Shown here: in pieces, positions 32,836 through 41,711 of the stretch
How positions within the stretch are numbered: the first letter of the stretch is position 1
Layout of the letters: each line of letters starts with the position of its first letter
Assembly: GCA_020630495.1 (NCBI GenBank)
Contig: JAHDBH010000005.1
Location: 7,317 to 71,316, forward strand
Length of the DNA stretch: 64,000 nucleotides
Reading direction: 5' to 3'
Source of the DNA: Saprospiraceae bacterium
Lineage (GTDB): Bacteria; Bacteroidota; Bacteroidia; Chitinophagales; Saprospiraceae
Notes under the pieces: model-generated
The model's database searches: none
Told to the model about the DNA's origin: nothing
What the model saw: the letters and a program-made list of their open reading frames with translations, nothing else
Made by a program: the position numbers and the translations under genes

Positions 32836-33768
32836 GTGCGTGCATCACATGTATTTTTCATCATTTTCGTTGCCATCCTGACTGGATGCGAAGAGTCTTA
32901 CGATCCGCAGATCGAGCTAGATGAAAAGATGGTGGTGTTCTCTGATATAGCGCCCGATCGACCCATATCTCTAGGACTTACCAAGTCGATCTTGAGCACA
33001 GAGCATCCTCATGCCATACGTGACGCGGTGGTGACCTTTAGTAGTCCTAGTACTCGAGTGACCATGGATCTGGTAGATGTAGATCCTGATGATCCCAATG
33101 CACCTAGCTACATGAGTCCTGCTGCACCACTAGTGCCTGGAGAGTTACTTACGCTAGACATACAGCATGACGTGCTGCCTGATGTAAGTGCGAGCACCAC
33201 CATCCCACCAGTGATATGCCTCGATGAGCATTCTTTGGTGCTGATTGATCTGGAGACTTTGCCAAGTGGAAAATCATATTACACCTACCGAGCCAGCTAC
33301 AATGTGTCTACGGATATAGATAGAGACGTGAGAGGTCTACAGCTTATCGCATTTGCCCGAAAGGGCCAAAAAACTGTCAGCTCTGTAGGTGATACGATTC
33401 TCATATCGCATCAGGAGCAGCTACGTGTGCCTACCTCAGCTCTGAGATACTCTGATGAGTACGAGAAAGATTTCGCCCAGGGCGTGATCATATCAGCAGA
33501 GAATGTCCGTGCTCTCGACGGTAAATTGGAGCTAGAATTCACCTTGATGACCAGGGACTGGAAGGATGTACTTGTCAGTATAGGACTAGAGCTGCGCTCA
33601 CTGTCAGACGAGTACTATCACTATCACAGACAGCTGTCTAGAGCGCTCAGCAGCGGCCGCATGGACAATGTCTATCAGGTGCCAGTGACAGATGAGTCAA
33701 ATGTGAAGTCTGGCTACGGCAGCTTTGCTGCGTACAATTATTGCCAAGACGAGATCTCTGTCCGCTAA
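32836..33768 (+). CDS. DUF4249-type lipoprotein partner of the TonB receptor
   Basis: The protein has 310 residues starting at a GTG. The signal sequence ends in the lipobox ILTGC, then the beta-rich DUF4249 domain (EKMVVFSDIAPDRPISLGLTKS, AVVTFSS, TTIPP). DUF4249 genes regularly follow TonB receptors in Bacteroidota, as here, and are thought to sit on the receptor like SusD proteins, but this is unproven. The gap to the receptor is 59 bp. A mini-hairpin copy encodes FARKGQK. Confidence 0.85.
   Translation: MRASHVFFIIFVAILTGCEESYDPQIELDEKMVVFSDIAPDRPISLGLTKSILSTEHPHAIRDAVVTFSSPSTRVTMDLVDVDPDDPNAPSYMSPAAPLVPGELLTLDIQHDVLPDVSASTTIPPVICLDEHSLVLIDLETLPSGKSYYTYRASYNVSTDIDRDVRGLQLIAFARKGQKTVSSVGDTILISHQEQLRVPTSALRYSDEYEKDFAQGVIISAENVRALDGKLELEFTLMTRDWKDVLVSIGLELRSLSDEYYHYHRQLSRALSSGRMDNVYQVPVTDESNVKSGYGSFAAYNYCQDEISVR
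33350..33366 (+). repeat. GAAA mini-hairpin copy 7 (stem GCCC/GGGC)
   Basis: CATTT precedes GCCC, GAAA and GGGC, sense to the DUF4249 gene. With copy 11 it shares 23 identical bases, extending to CAAAAA downstream. Confidence 0.8.
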
Positions 33769-34035
33769 TTCATTTCGCCATTTTTTTTCACTGCGTCTCT
33801 CACCACGAGTCAGTGAGACAGTTGACCTTGCTGTAGAACTCGCATGATAGTGCTGATCAGGACTTGAAAATTACGAGCGAGAATGAGCATGCCTTTCTGA
33901 CAAATCATGGATAGACTCTGGCTTTACCCCTAGTCCTGTGACTAAGATCGCAAACATTCTGTGCTCTCAATTTCCAAAGCAAGCATCATGAGTCACATAG
34001 CTCAGTCCATGCGTGATACTACATTGAGGTGGGCC

Positions 34036-35091
34036 TCATTGATCAGGTGCTTTGTCTTCCTTGACTGGCTCAGCGGGATCATCCTCGGGTAGCGTGTAAT
34101 TCTTGCTTTTCTTACCAAATACACTCACGTTGACATATCGCTTAGGATTGAGTCGAAAGTCTTGTAGCAATAAGCTCAGCTCTGTGCTTGTTTCGTTCAG
34201 ATTATTGTACAGGCTGCGATCGTTCATCATGAGGCCTAGCGTGCCATCATTGCCGTCGAGCTTGGTCAGTATGCTGTTGAGATTGTCTACAGTCGCACTG
34301 CTGTTTTCGATGGTAGTTTCTAGAGTGCCTACGGCGTCTTTGATGCTACTCAGAGATTCGTCTGTGAGGCTCAGTGTCTTATCGAGGTCAAGTCCTTTAA
34401 GACTTGTGGAGAAGCTGCTCATATTTCTTATCATGGTTCCCATTTCTTCCTCATTATCAGCGAGCGTAGTTGTGATTTTATTGAGATTTCGCAGTGATAC
34501 TCCGAGCTGAGCGGTGATGGCTCCGAGGTCACTGTCGAGTTGGGATGTGATGCTAGCAAGATTAGAAGTGATGGTGCCTAGATCTCCGAGATTCAGCGAG
34601 CTCGAGTCACCTCCCATGGCGCCGCCGACGGCTTCTTTGACTCTGCTCGTGATATCTTCTATGTTGTCATCGCCGAGCATACTCTCTATGAGTCCCTTAT
34701 TTTCTCCTCTCAGAAAATCGCCATCCTCAGCACAGTTATCTCCGTTGCACGGACCGTCGTACACCAGATAGAGCTCCTTTCCTCCTACGATGGATGTGCT
34801 ACGGATAGCAGCGATTGCATCCTTGGGTATGCGATATTGGCTTTCGATGATCATCTCTACGATGATGCGCTCGTTAGTCTCTGGATCCAGATATACATCT
34901 GTGACTGTTCCTACTTGTAGTCCACGTATCAGCACAGGGCTGCTCGAAGTGAGCTTGTCTACCTGAGAGTAGCTCGCATAGAATGTATTGTCGGTAGTCA
35001 AGAGATTTTGTCCCTTGATGAATTTATAGCCCCAGATGGATAGGGCAATGATGATGATGGCAAATATGCCGATTTTCAATTCCTTTGTCAT
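34036..35091 (-). CDS. MCE/MlaD-family lipid-transport protein
   Basis: This 351-residue protein has one N-terminal membrane anchor (ELKIGIFAIIIIALSIWGYKF) followed by the MCE domain (SQVDKLTSSSPVLIRGLQVGTVTDVYLDPE, IRSTSIVGGKELYLVY) and a long helical region rich in SxxxLxxL repeats. MCE proteins form hexameric rings that shuttle lipids between inner and outer membranes. No MlaE or MlaF gene adjoins it in the window. The helical region may form a tube-like coiled coil as in PqiB or YebT. It is divergent from the LptD-like gene. Confidence 0.9.
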   Translation of the reverse strand: MTKELKIGIFAIIIIALSIWGYKFIKGQNLLTTDNTFYASYSQVDKLTSSSPVLIRGLQVGTVTDVYLDPETNERIIVEMIIESQYRIPKDAIAAIRSTSIVGGKELYLVYDGPCNGDNCAEDGDFLRGENKGLIESMLGDDNIEDITSRVKEAVGGAMGGDSSSLNLGDLGTITSNLASITSQLDSDLGAITAQLGVSLRNLNKITTTLADNEEEMGTMIRNMSSFSTSLKGLDLDKTLSLTDESLSSIKDAVGTLETTIENSSATVDNLNSILTKLDGNDGTLGLMMNDRSLYNNLNETSTELSLLLQDFRLNPKRYVNVSVFGKKSKNYTLPEDDPAEPVKEDKAPDQ

Positions 35092-35321
35092 GTGATCTCA
35101 ATCTTTGAACTGCTAAGGTCTGCTTTTCAAAATTGTTTACTTGTAAAGTGCTGCAAGGTGCGAGCTTACATGCTATCCACGGTATGGGCATTTCCCATGT
35201 GAAGTTGCTCAGAGATGGTGAGGAGGTCATGGTGCATGGAGGTGTCAGATGTTAAAGTTCCTCGCCTACGGGGATATTTGCACGTCTACTGGAATATAGA
35301 AGTCTCTATCCCCGTTTGCCT

Positions 35322-38009
35322 ATGGTCATGCGCCCTTATCATCTGATTCTCCTCCTGCTGCCTGTCTGCTCTCTGGCTCAGATACCGGATACCGTGGTGA
35401 GTCAAGAGCTGAGCGTACTGTCGAGGGCTATGTCAGATAGTATATCTCTACCGATCGGCACCCCGGGAACTGCTGATGTACTGGATGATGAAGTGATCAG
35501 CTACAGCAGAGATACGGCCTACCTAGATGCTACCGGTAAGCAACTTCATCTCAAAGGTGATGCACGGGTACAGTATCAAGGCAGCGAGCTCAGAGCGGAT
35601 TATATTATCGTGGATCTAGAGAAGAGCATAGCCACGGCACAGGGCTTGCCAGACAGCACAGGCAAGATGGCGGGTCTACCTATATTTAATAAAGAGGGTA
35701 GAGAATTCACGGCAGAGAGGATCACATTTAACTTCAAGACAGAAAAAGGTAAGATCACAGATATACGCACGCGTGAGCAGGATATCTATATCCTTGGTGA
35801 GGATACTAAGTATGTGAGTGCTGGCTCGGAAGGGTCGATAGAAGACGGCGACGCTGTCTACATCAAGAATGGGGAATTTACCACTTGCGACCACCCAGAA
35901 CCACACTATGCGCTTAAGTCCACCAAGATCAAGACTGTGCTAGATAAAGTCGCCGTCACAGGCCCTGCTAATCTACAGATCAGCAGAGTGCCTACACCAG
36001 TGTGGTTGCCTTTTGGGTTTTTTCCTCTGACCAGTGCAGAGTCAAGCGGTCTCATCTTTCCTCGGGACTATGAGTATAGCGAAGAACTTGGATTTGGCCT
36101 GAGAAATATCGGATACTATTTCCCGATTAATGATCAGATGGACCTTACCTTGACCACGGATATCTATTTCAATGGCACATTCGCTGCCAGGACAAATTAC
36201 CGGTATAAGAAGCGATACAAATACAACGGTGGATTAAATCTCAGCTTTCGCAGCCAAAATCAGGAAGTGATCATCAATGATACTCTTGGCAATAGACGTA
36301 TCAATAGCTTCGGTGTCACCTGGAGACATGCACAGGATGCCAAGGCGCATCCTACCAGATCATTTAGCGGTGATATAAATTTTCAAACCAACAATAATGC
36401 ACGACGTACCTATAATGATGCCCGCTCGGTATCTAATAATATCGTCAGGTCCAATGTGAACTTCACCCAACGCTTTCCTGGAAAACCTTATAGTTTTTCT
36501 GCTAGTCTCAATCATTCTCAAAATAACAACACACGCGAAGTATCGATAACTTTTCCTCAGCTAGATTTCCGTATGCAGCGCATATTTCCTCTCAAGCGCA
36601 AGAAGCGTATAGGTCCTGAGAAGTGGTACGAGAAGACTAGTTTCCAATATAGTGCCAATGCTAAGAATCGATTCATTGCCTCTGATTCCACCTTATTTAC
36701 GGAGCAGACACTGCGTGACGCGCGATTTGGATTACAACATAGTGCTAACACCCAGCTCAACTTAAAGGTATTTAAGTACTTTACATTCACGCCATCTATA
36801 GACTACGAGGAGACTTATTTTTCTCATACCCGACTACAGACGCTGTCTGATGAGCTGGTAGTAGACGTCACACGGGACACTCTCATAGATGGAAGCGTGG
36901 TCACGACACGCGATACGACATTCGGCGTGTTGACAGATATGGTCGATCCTGGTATCGCTGCGTACAGAGATGTCAGCTTGCGAGCGAGTCTGAATACACA
37001 GCTCTTCGGCACCTTACAGTTCAAGAAGGGCTGGCTACGAGGTATCCGTCACAGTATCCGTCCTAATGTCTCCTTCACTTACAGACCCGATCAGACTACA
37101 GAACAGCGAGACTACGAGCGTCGCGTATTGACAGATCTGCGACCTGAATTTGCAGACACGCTCGTCTACAACAAATTTCGTCTGGATAATCAGCTCTACA
37201 ATGTCAATCCCGTAGACAAGCAGATGTCCCTGGGATATGGTGTAAGTAATAATATCGAGGCCAAGTACTGGTCTAAGAAAGACTCCAGCTTTAAGAAGCT
37301 AAAGCTGATCAACAATCTCAATTTTAGCGGAAGCTACAACTTTGCCGCTGACTCGCTCAATTTTTCTAATCTTGCTGGAGGTGGAAGTACCACACTGCTT
37401 AAGGGGGTCAGTACCATCACTTATCGTGCCAGCTGGAGCTACTACGCTCTGGGCGAAAATGGTAGACCCATCGATAGACTGTACTACCAGACGACTGGTA
37501 AGCCGCTTCGATTTGCGGGTGCCACCGTAGGAGTGCGGACATCCATTAATGCCCGTACACTTAAGGCACTCTTTAAGAAAGATGAAGGCGATAGGAGTAG
37601 CGCCTCTAGAAATTCCACATCAAGACGCGGAGCACCCAAACAGGATGATCTGGTAAGCCTTCTTCAGGGTCTGTCCCTAGAGCACAATTACAGCGTGGCA
37701 TGGATAGCTGGTCAGGATAGCACCACCTCAGAAGTACGGACTAATATCCTGAGCTGCCGCATCAGTAGATTGCAGGTCACACCCAACTGGAATCTGAGAG
37801 TAGGAAACATAGGCTATAATTTTCTGCGTGATCAGCTCACGTTCCCAGATTTTGGTGTGTATCGCGATTTGCATTGTTGGGAGCTGGGTATGGATTGGCA
37901 GCCATTTAGGGGCACATTTAACTTTTATATCAGGGTCAAACCATCTTCCTTCTCCTTCCTCAATCTACCGTATAGAAGAAATAATGTTGACGGGCCGCTC
38001 AATTTCTAG
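35322..38009 (+). CDS. LptD-like outer membrane LPS assembly protein
   Basis: The protein has 895 residues from the ATG at 35322 (the ATG at 35328 is also suitable). A signal peptide is followed by an OstA/LptA-like periplasmic domain at about 60-230 (SRDTAYLDATGKQLHLKGDARVQYQG) and a large barrel (TPVWLPFGFFPL, YFPINDQMDLTLTTDIYFNG). In Bacteroidota this protein takes the LptD role, inserting LPS into the outer leaflet. Its stop overlaps the menD stop by four bases, and the neighbouring MCE gene fits an envelope-lipid context. The partner LptE is not in this window. Confidence 0.85.
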   Translation: MVMRPYHLILLLLPVCSLAQIPDTVVSQELSVLSRAMSDSISLPIGTPGTADVLDDEVISYSRDTAYLDATGKQLHLKGDARVQYQGSELRADYIIVDLEKSIATAQGLPDSTGKMAGLPIFNKEGREFTAERITFNFKTEKGKITDIRTREQDIYILGEDTKYVSAGSEGSIEDGDAVYIKNGEFTTCDHPEPHYALKSTKIKTVLDKVAVTGPANLQISRVPTPVWLPFGFFPLTSAESSGLIFPRDYEYSEELGFGLRNIGYYFPINDQMDLTLTTDIYFNGTFAARTNYRYKKRYKYNGGLNLSFRSQNQEVIINDTLGNRRINSFGVTWRHAQDAKAHPTRSFSGDINFQTNNNARRTYNDARSVSNNIVRSNVNFTQRFPGKPYSFSASLNHSQNNNTREVSITFPQLDFRMQRIFPLKRKKRIGPEKWYEKTSFQYSANAKNRFIASDSTLFTEQTLRDARFGLQHSANTQLNLKVFKYFTFTPSIDYEETYFSHTRLQTLSDELVVDVTRDTLIDGSVVTTRDTTFGVLTDMVDPGIAAYRDVSLRASLNTQLFGTLQFKKGWLRGIRHSIRPNVSFTYRPDQTTEQRDYERRVLTDLRPEFADTLVYNKFRLDNQLYNVNPVDKQMSLGYGVSNNIEAKYWSKKDSSFKKLKLINNLNFSGSYNFAADSLNFSNLAGGGSTTLLKGVSTITYRASWSYYALGENGRPIDRLYYQTTGKPLRFAGATVGVRTSINARTLKALFKKDEGDRSSASRNSTSRRGAPKQDDLVSLLQGLSLEHNYSVAWIAGQDSTTSEVRTNILSCRISRLQVTPNWNLRVGNIGYNFLRDQLTFPDFGVYRDLHCWELGMDWQPFRGTFNFYIRVKPSSFSFLNLPYRRNNVDGPLNF

Positions 38010-39718
38010 CGTGACCCACGATAAAGAGCACTGAAATATGCCTTGAGGTACTTTTCGCTCATCACATGCTGAGTATCCATCTCGAGTAGGGCACACTGAT
38101 CTACTTCTTCATAGAGCCATGTGAGACCTTCACTAGTGGAGACCGAGCTGTCACACTTTCGATAGTTTATCTTGTGATGATCACATAGTTGTCTAGCATC
38201 TCGCTTATGCGCTGTGACAAAGTAGTCTTCCAGTTGATCGGTCGTATCTGGACCATCAATGATGCGAAAGATGCCACCGCCGCCATTATTGACTAGGATA
38301 ATCCGTAGATTCTGAGGGAGATAATGGTGCCAGTAGGCATTGCTGTCATAGAAGAAACTGATGTCTCCAGTGAGCAAAGTGACAATCCTATCTGGCGCAG
38401 CGATGGCCGCACCCACGGCTGTAGAACTAGATCCGTCTATGCCGCTCACGCCGCGATTTGATCGAAAGATCACATCCTCCTTCTGGGAGAACAGTTGCGC
38501 ATACCGCACAGGGCTACTATTTGCCAGGTGTACTTCTCCATCTGCTGGAATCGCCTGGAATATCAGATGCATAGCGCACATATCACACCAGTCTATAGTC
38601 CTGAGATGCTCCACGTGGACTGACTCAAGTAATTGATGACGGTCATACCAACTCAGACCATAGTCCGCTTCAGAACTCACAGCCGGCATCGATCTGATCT
38701 CCTCTAGGATTATAGAGTACTGATAGGCGAGCAAGGCTGTCAGTTTTTGATATCGATCTTTCCCAGGGATCTCGTTGGTAATTTGCCAGTGCTCACAATC
38801 AGGCGCCTCTTGCAGAAATTTTCTGAGCTTTTTACTGATGATAGCTTGCCCAAGAGTGAGTAATAGATGGGGATAGTAATCTGCAATCTCGCTTTTATCA
38901 AGGGACATGAGGAAGCGGTCTATGCATGGAATGCCTATATCGGATGGGACATTGGATGTGCACTCAGTCAGGATGACCACTGATGGGTCTTCTGATATAG
39001 ATCGCAATAGATCCCATAGTAGTGGGTCAGGCTCTAGCTGCCCTACCACGATCATCTTGCGCGCATGGGTGCTCCATGTCTGCGCTAGACCGTGCTCAGC
39101 TAGGACTGAAGGGATAGCTGATCCACTAGTCGATGCATATCTACGCATGACCTTCACATCTGCGAAGTCGTAGTCTTGGGTGTGCTCATAAAGAGGTTCA
39201 TGAAACGGAACATTGATATGCACAGGCCCAGGCGTATGTGCCCGAGCAGTGATGAGAGCCTCATTGATCATGCGATCTATATGCCACAGGTCTGTGGGGG
39301 AATGTGGCTCGGATGGAAGCTGATAGCTCGCTTTGATGTAGTTATTGTAGACATTTCTTTGATCCATTGATTGGCCAGCTCCCTGATCTATCCAGGCCTC
39401 AGGTCTATCTGCCGTGATGACCAGTAGGGGTATGCCTTGATGATAGGCTTCTACGATGGCGGGGGCATAATTGATAGCTGCACTGCCAGATGTACATGCA
39501 ATAGCGACTGTCTCACCAGTAGTCAGAGCCATGCCCATGGCTATGAATGCAGCTGCTCTCTCATCAGGAACGACTCTGCACTCGATCTCCTGGATAGCAT
39601 GGAAAGCAATGACCAAAGGGGCATTACGCGATCCAGGAGAGAATACCATTTGCCTCACGCCATGGCGCGAGGCTATATAAGCGAGTCGCTGCGCAGTGTC
39701 CTTCTTGCTGTACTTCAT
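38006..39718 (-). CDS. menD: 2-succinyl-5-enolpyruvyl-6-hydroxy-3-cyclohexene-1-carboxylate synthase
   Basis: The protein has 570 residues from the ATG at 39718; the track's 43 extra codons lack homology. This thiamine-diphosphate enzyme joins isochorismate and 2-oxoglutarate in menaquinone synthesis. Blocks seen are VFSPGSRNAPLVIAF, CTSGSAAINYAPAIVEAY, the ThDP glutamate region VPDERAAAFIAMG, and the C-terminal cofactor segment LLTGDISFFYDSNAY with LVNNGGGGIF. Its start overlaps the menF stop by four bases, so it is the last gene of the menC-E-F-D run. Confidence 0.96.
   Translation of the reverse strand: MKYSKKDTAQRLAYIASRHGVRQMVFSPGSRNAPLVIAFHAIQEIECRVVPDERAAAFIAMGMALTTGETVAIACTSGSAAINYAPAIVEAYHQGIPLLVITADRPEAWIDQGAGQSMDQRNVYNNYIKASYQLPSEPHSPTDLWHIDRMINEALITARAHTPGPVHINVPFHEPLYEHTQDYDFADVKVMRRYASTSGSAIPSVLAEHGLAQTWSTHARKMIVVGQLEPDPLLWDLLRSISEDPSVVILTECTSNVPSDIGIPCIDRFLMSLDKSEIADYYPHLLLTLGQAIISKKLRKFLQEAPDCEHWQITNEIPGKDRYQKLTALLAYQYSIILEEIRSMPAVSSEADYGLSWYDRHQLLESVHVEHLRTIDWCDMCAMHLIFQAIPADGEVHLANSSPVRYAQLFSQKEDVIFRSNRGVSGIDGSSSTAVGAAIAAPDRIVTLLTGDISFFYDSNAYWHHYLPQNLRIILVNNGGGGIFRIIDGPDTTDQLEDYFVTAHKRDARQLCDHHKINYRKCDSSVSTSEGLTWLYEEVDQCALLEMDTQHVMSEKYLKAYFSALYRGSR
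38455..38471 (+). repeat. GAAA mini-hairpin copy 8 (stem GATC/GATC, flank GATTT)
   Basis: GATTT precedes GATC, GAAA and GATC, antisense to menD. The first flank base differs from the CATTT consensus but the stem is perfect. Confidence 0.65.
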
Positions 39719-40668
39719 ACTTCTATAGCGCTCATGATGGATCTTGATTTGAGCACAGTTTCGTGCCATTCGTCTTCGGGTACAGACATGGTATTGATGC
39801 CACCTCCTACATGGACATCTACAGCATCTCGGTAGAGTCTTGCACATCGTAGGATGACATACGCCTCTGATCGATAGGGATTCTCGATATGCATGTAGCC
39901 GCAGTAAAGTTCGCGATCGTGCTTTTCTACCTGGTCTATGATTCGCCGCGCATCGATCAGAGGTAAGCCGCAGATCGCAGGGGTAGGATGCAGTGCAGAT
40001 AATATGCTCTCCATGTCCGCTTCAGACTTGATCGATATATCAGTGCAGAGATGTGCCACAGAGCCCGCTCGCCTCGTATAGAGCGCTGATGTCTCGTAGA
40101 GCCAGTGCTCCTTATCGCATAGGGCCGTAATATAGTTAGCGACTACGGCCTGTTCTTGCAGTTCTTTTTCACTCCAGGAGATGAGCTCAGACTCCTGCCA
40201 TGATCGAGTGCCGGCTAGAGCCATAGTACTATACAGGGCACCACGCTTACGCAGGAGGAGCTCTGGAGATGCGCATAGCCAGCTTCCGTGAGCGGATGTA
40301 TGTAGATGAAATACGCACGCAGTCGGCAGCGTCGATCTGAGTCTCTCGAGTGCCGCCTGGACATCTTGCACGCATCTATGCACGCGATGTACACGCGATA
40401 GCACGACCTTGTCAGCGCCACCAGCTTGGAGGGCTGTGATGACCTCATCTACTAGCTCAGCATATTCTGTAGCTGTAGCTAGGTGCCTTACTGGTGCTTT
40501 GTCGAGATCATGTGGCTTGATTTCCTCGAGCGAGATGGGAGTCATGTCATAGCACGTAGTCTTTCCATTCCAGTCGCAGAGGCGCAGGGCTCCTGCTCGC
40601 GACTGAGCTAGGCAATAGGCTGAGAAACCATCCTGATCAGGGTATGATATGATGAGAGATTCTGTCAT
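39715..40668 (-). CDS. menF: Isochorismate synthase (short form)
   Basis: This 317-residue chorismate-utilising enzyme converts chorismate to isochorismate for menaquinone. It shows KVVLSRVHRVH, GSWLCASPELLL, MALAGTRSW, LHPTPAICGLP and VHVGGGINTMSVPEDEWHET. The last three are the substrate and magnesium-binding regions of the family. It is noticeably shorter than EntC or MenF (about 390-430), with loss from the N-terminal half; the catalytic core looks intact. It is the third gene of the menC-E-F-D run. Confidence 0.9.
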   Translation of the reverse strand: MTESLIISYPDQDGFSAYCLAQSRAGALRLCDWNGKTTCYDMTPISLEEIKPHDLDKAPVRHLATATEYAELVDEVITALQAGGADKVVLSRVHRVHRCVQDVQAALERLRSTLPTACVFHLHTSAHGSWLCASPELLLRKRGALYSTMALAGTRSWQESELISWSEKELQEQAVVANYITALCDKEHWLYETSALYTRRAGSVAHLCTDISIKSEADMESILSALHPTPAICGLPLIDARRIIDQVEKHDRELYCGYMHIENPYRSEAYVILRCARLYRDAVDVHVGGGINTMSVPEDEWHETVLKSRSIMSAIEV

Positions 40669-40688
40669 ACGATGTGTCGCATAGGCAG

Positions 40689-41711
40689 CTAGTGGATGTG
40701 GATTATCTGAGCGTCTGGATATGCATCTGGACGTGTGATGAGTTTCTCTGTAGGGGTAAATTTCATGGTGGTTATATAGTATTTTCGAGGGCGTAGGGTC
40801 CTTTCGGACAAATGCTGCTGTACTCGCAGTGCGTCATCTGCGCTCTCTACGTATAGGACTGGAATCGCTGTATACTCGGGATCCTCTTGCCTGGCTATGA
40901 AATAATTGCCCTCCACGAGAGGTTCTATGACTCGTTCTAGGGTTTCTGGATGAATCTTGAGACCGCCCATATTGATAACGCGATCTGCTCTACCTAGGAG
41001 AGAAAAGCTTGTGCAACTATGTAGATCGACTATATCCGTCGTCACATAGTCGCCACAGATAGGATCATGCACCACGAGCGCGTCTTGGCTAGTGCTACTA
41101 AAAGTTACCCCATCCAAAGCTTCGAACACCTCGTCTGTCACAGCAGATCTGTAAGCTACATGGGTGAGCGTCTCTGTCATACCATAGGTCTCGAAGCATT
41201 GTGTAGTTGTGCTAGACAAGGTGTCTCGCAATCCTGTACTGATCCGAGAACCACCTATGATCATCTTTTCAATCTGCTTCATAGCGCCATATGCCGCGAG
41301 GTGTCTTACCTGCAGTGGGATACACGCAGCAAAGTCGATTTTCCATGACTCATCTATGGGAAGCTTCGTCTTTGGCTCTAGACAGTAGAGTATCCACTTA
41401 TGCTCTATGGCCCGGTAGATCATCATGCGTCCAGCTACATATCGCACAGGTAAGCAGAGTAGAGCATGACGACAAAGCTCTAGCTCAAAGCATTGTACAG
41501 TTCTATGGGAACTCTCCTGGATCATCGCTCGAGTGCGCAGAACTGTCTGCGGTGAGCCCGTGCTCCCACTAGTGGTAAAGCTGAACTCATCTGACCCTTG
41601 AGATAGGTAGTCGTGTACGCAGTGGATTATAGCCTGCTGCCACTCTTGAGGATAGTCTCCTAGTAATCCATCGATATATGCTGGACTCAGCAGGGAGCAA
41701 TCTATGATCAT
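40689..41711 (-). CDS. menE: o-Succinylbenzoate-CoA ligase-like AMP-forming enzyme
   Basis: This 340-residue adenylate-forming enzyme activates o-succinylbenzoate with CoA. The P-loop is FTTSGSTGSPQTVLRT, the A5-like motif is FETYGMTETLTHVAY, and the A8 hinge is LLGRADRVINMGGLKIHPE. The C-terminal A10 lysine is in TPTEKLITR. It is much shorter than the 450-500 residues of proteobacterial MenE, as in other Bacteroidota. Its start overlaps the menC stop by four bases. Confidence 0.9.
   Translation of the reverse strand: MIIDCSLLSPAYIDGLLGDYPQEWQQAIIHCVHDYLSQGSDEFSFTTSGSTGSPQTVLRTRAMIQESSHRTVQCFELELCRHALLCLPVRYVAGRMMIYRAIEHKWILYCLEPKTKLPIDESWKIDFAACIPLQVRHLAAYGAMKQIEKMIIGGSRISTGLRDTLSSTTTQCFETYGMTETLTHVAYRSAVTDEVFEALDGVTFSSTSQDALVVHDPICGDYVTTDIVDLHSCTSFSLLGRADRVINMGGLKIHPETLERVIEPLVEGNYFIARQEDPEYTAIPVLYVESADDALRVQQHLSERTLRPRKYYITTMKFTPTEKLITRPDAYPDAQIIHIH
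40798..40814 (-). repeat. GAAA mini-hairpin copy 9 (stem GTCC/GGAC)
   Basis: On the minus strand CATTT precedes GTCC, GAAA and GGAC, sense to menE, encoding HLSERT. The 17-mer is identical to copy 6. Confidence 0.8.

Noticed and set aside
33780-33830. T8 run and TCTCAC/GTGAGA hairpin after the DUF4249 gene
   Set aside because: The T run precedes the hairpin instead of following it, which is the wrong order for an intrinsic terminator.
39437-39835. 132-codon plus-strand ORF
   Set aside because: It is antisense to the start of menD and the end of menF, both well supported.
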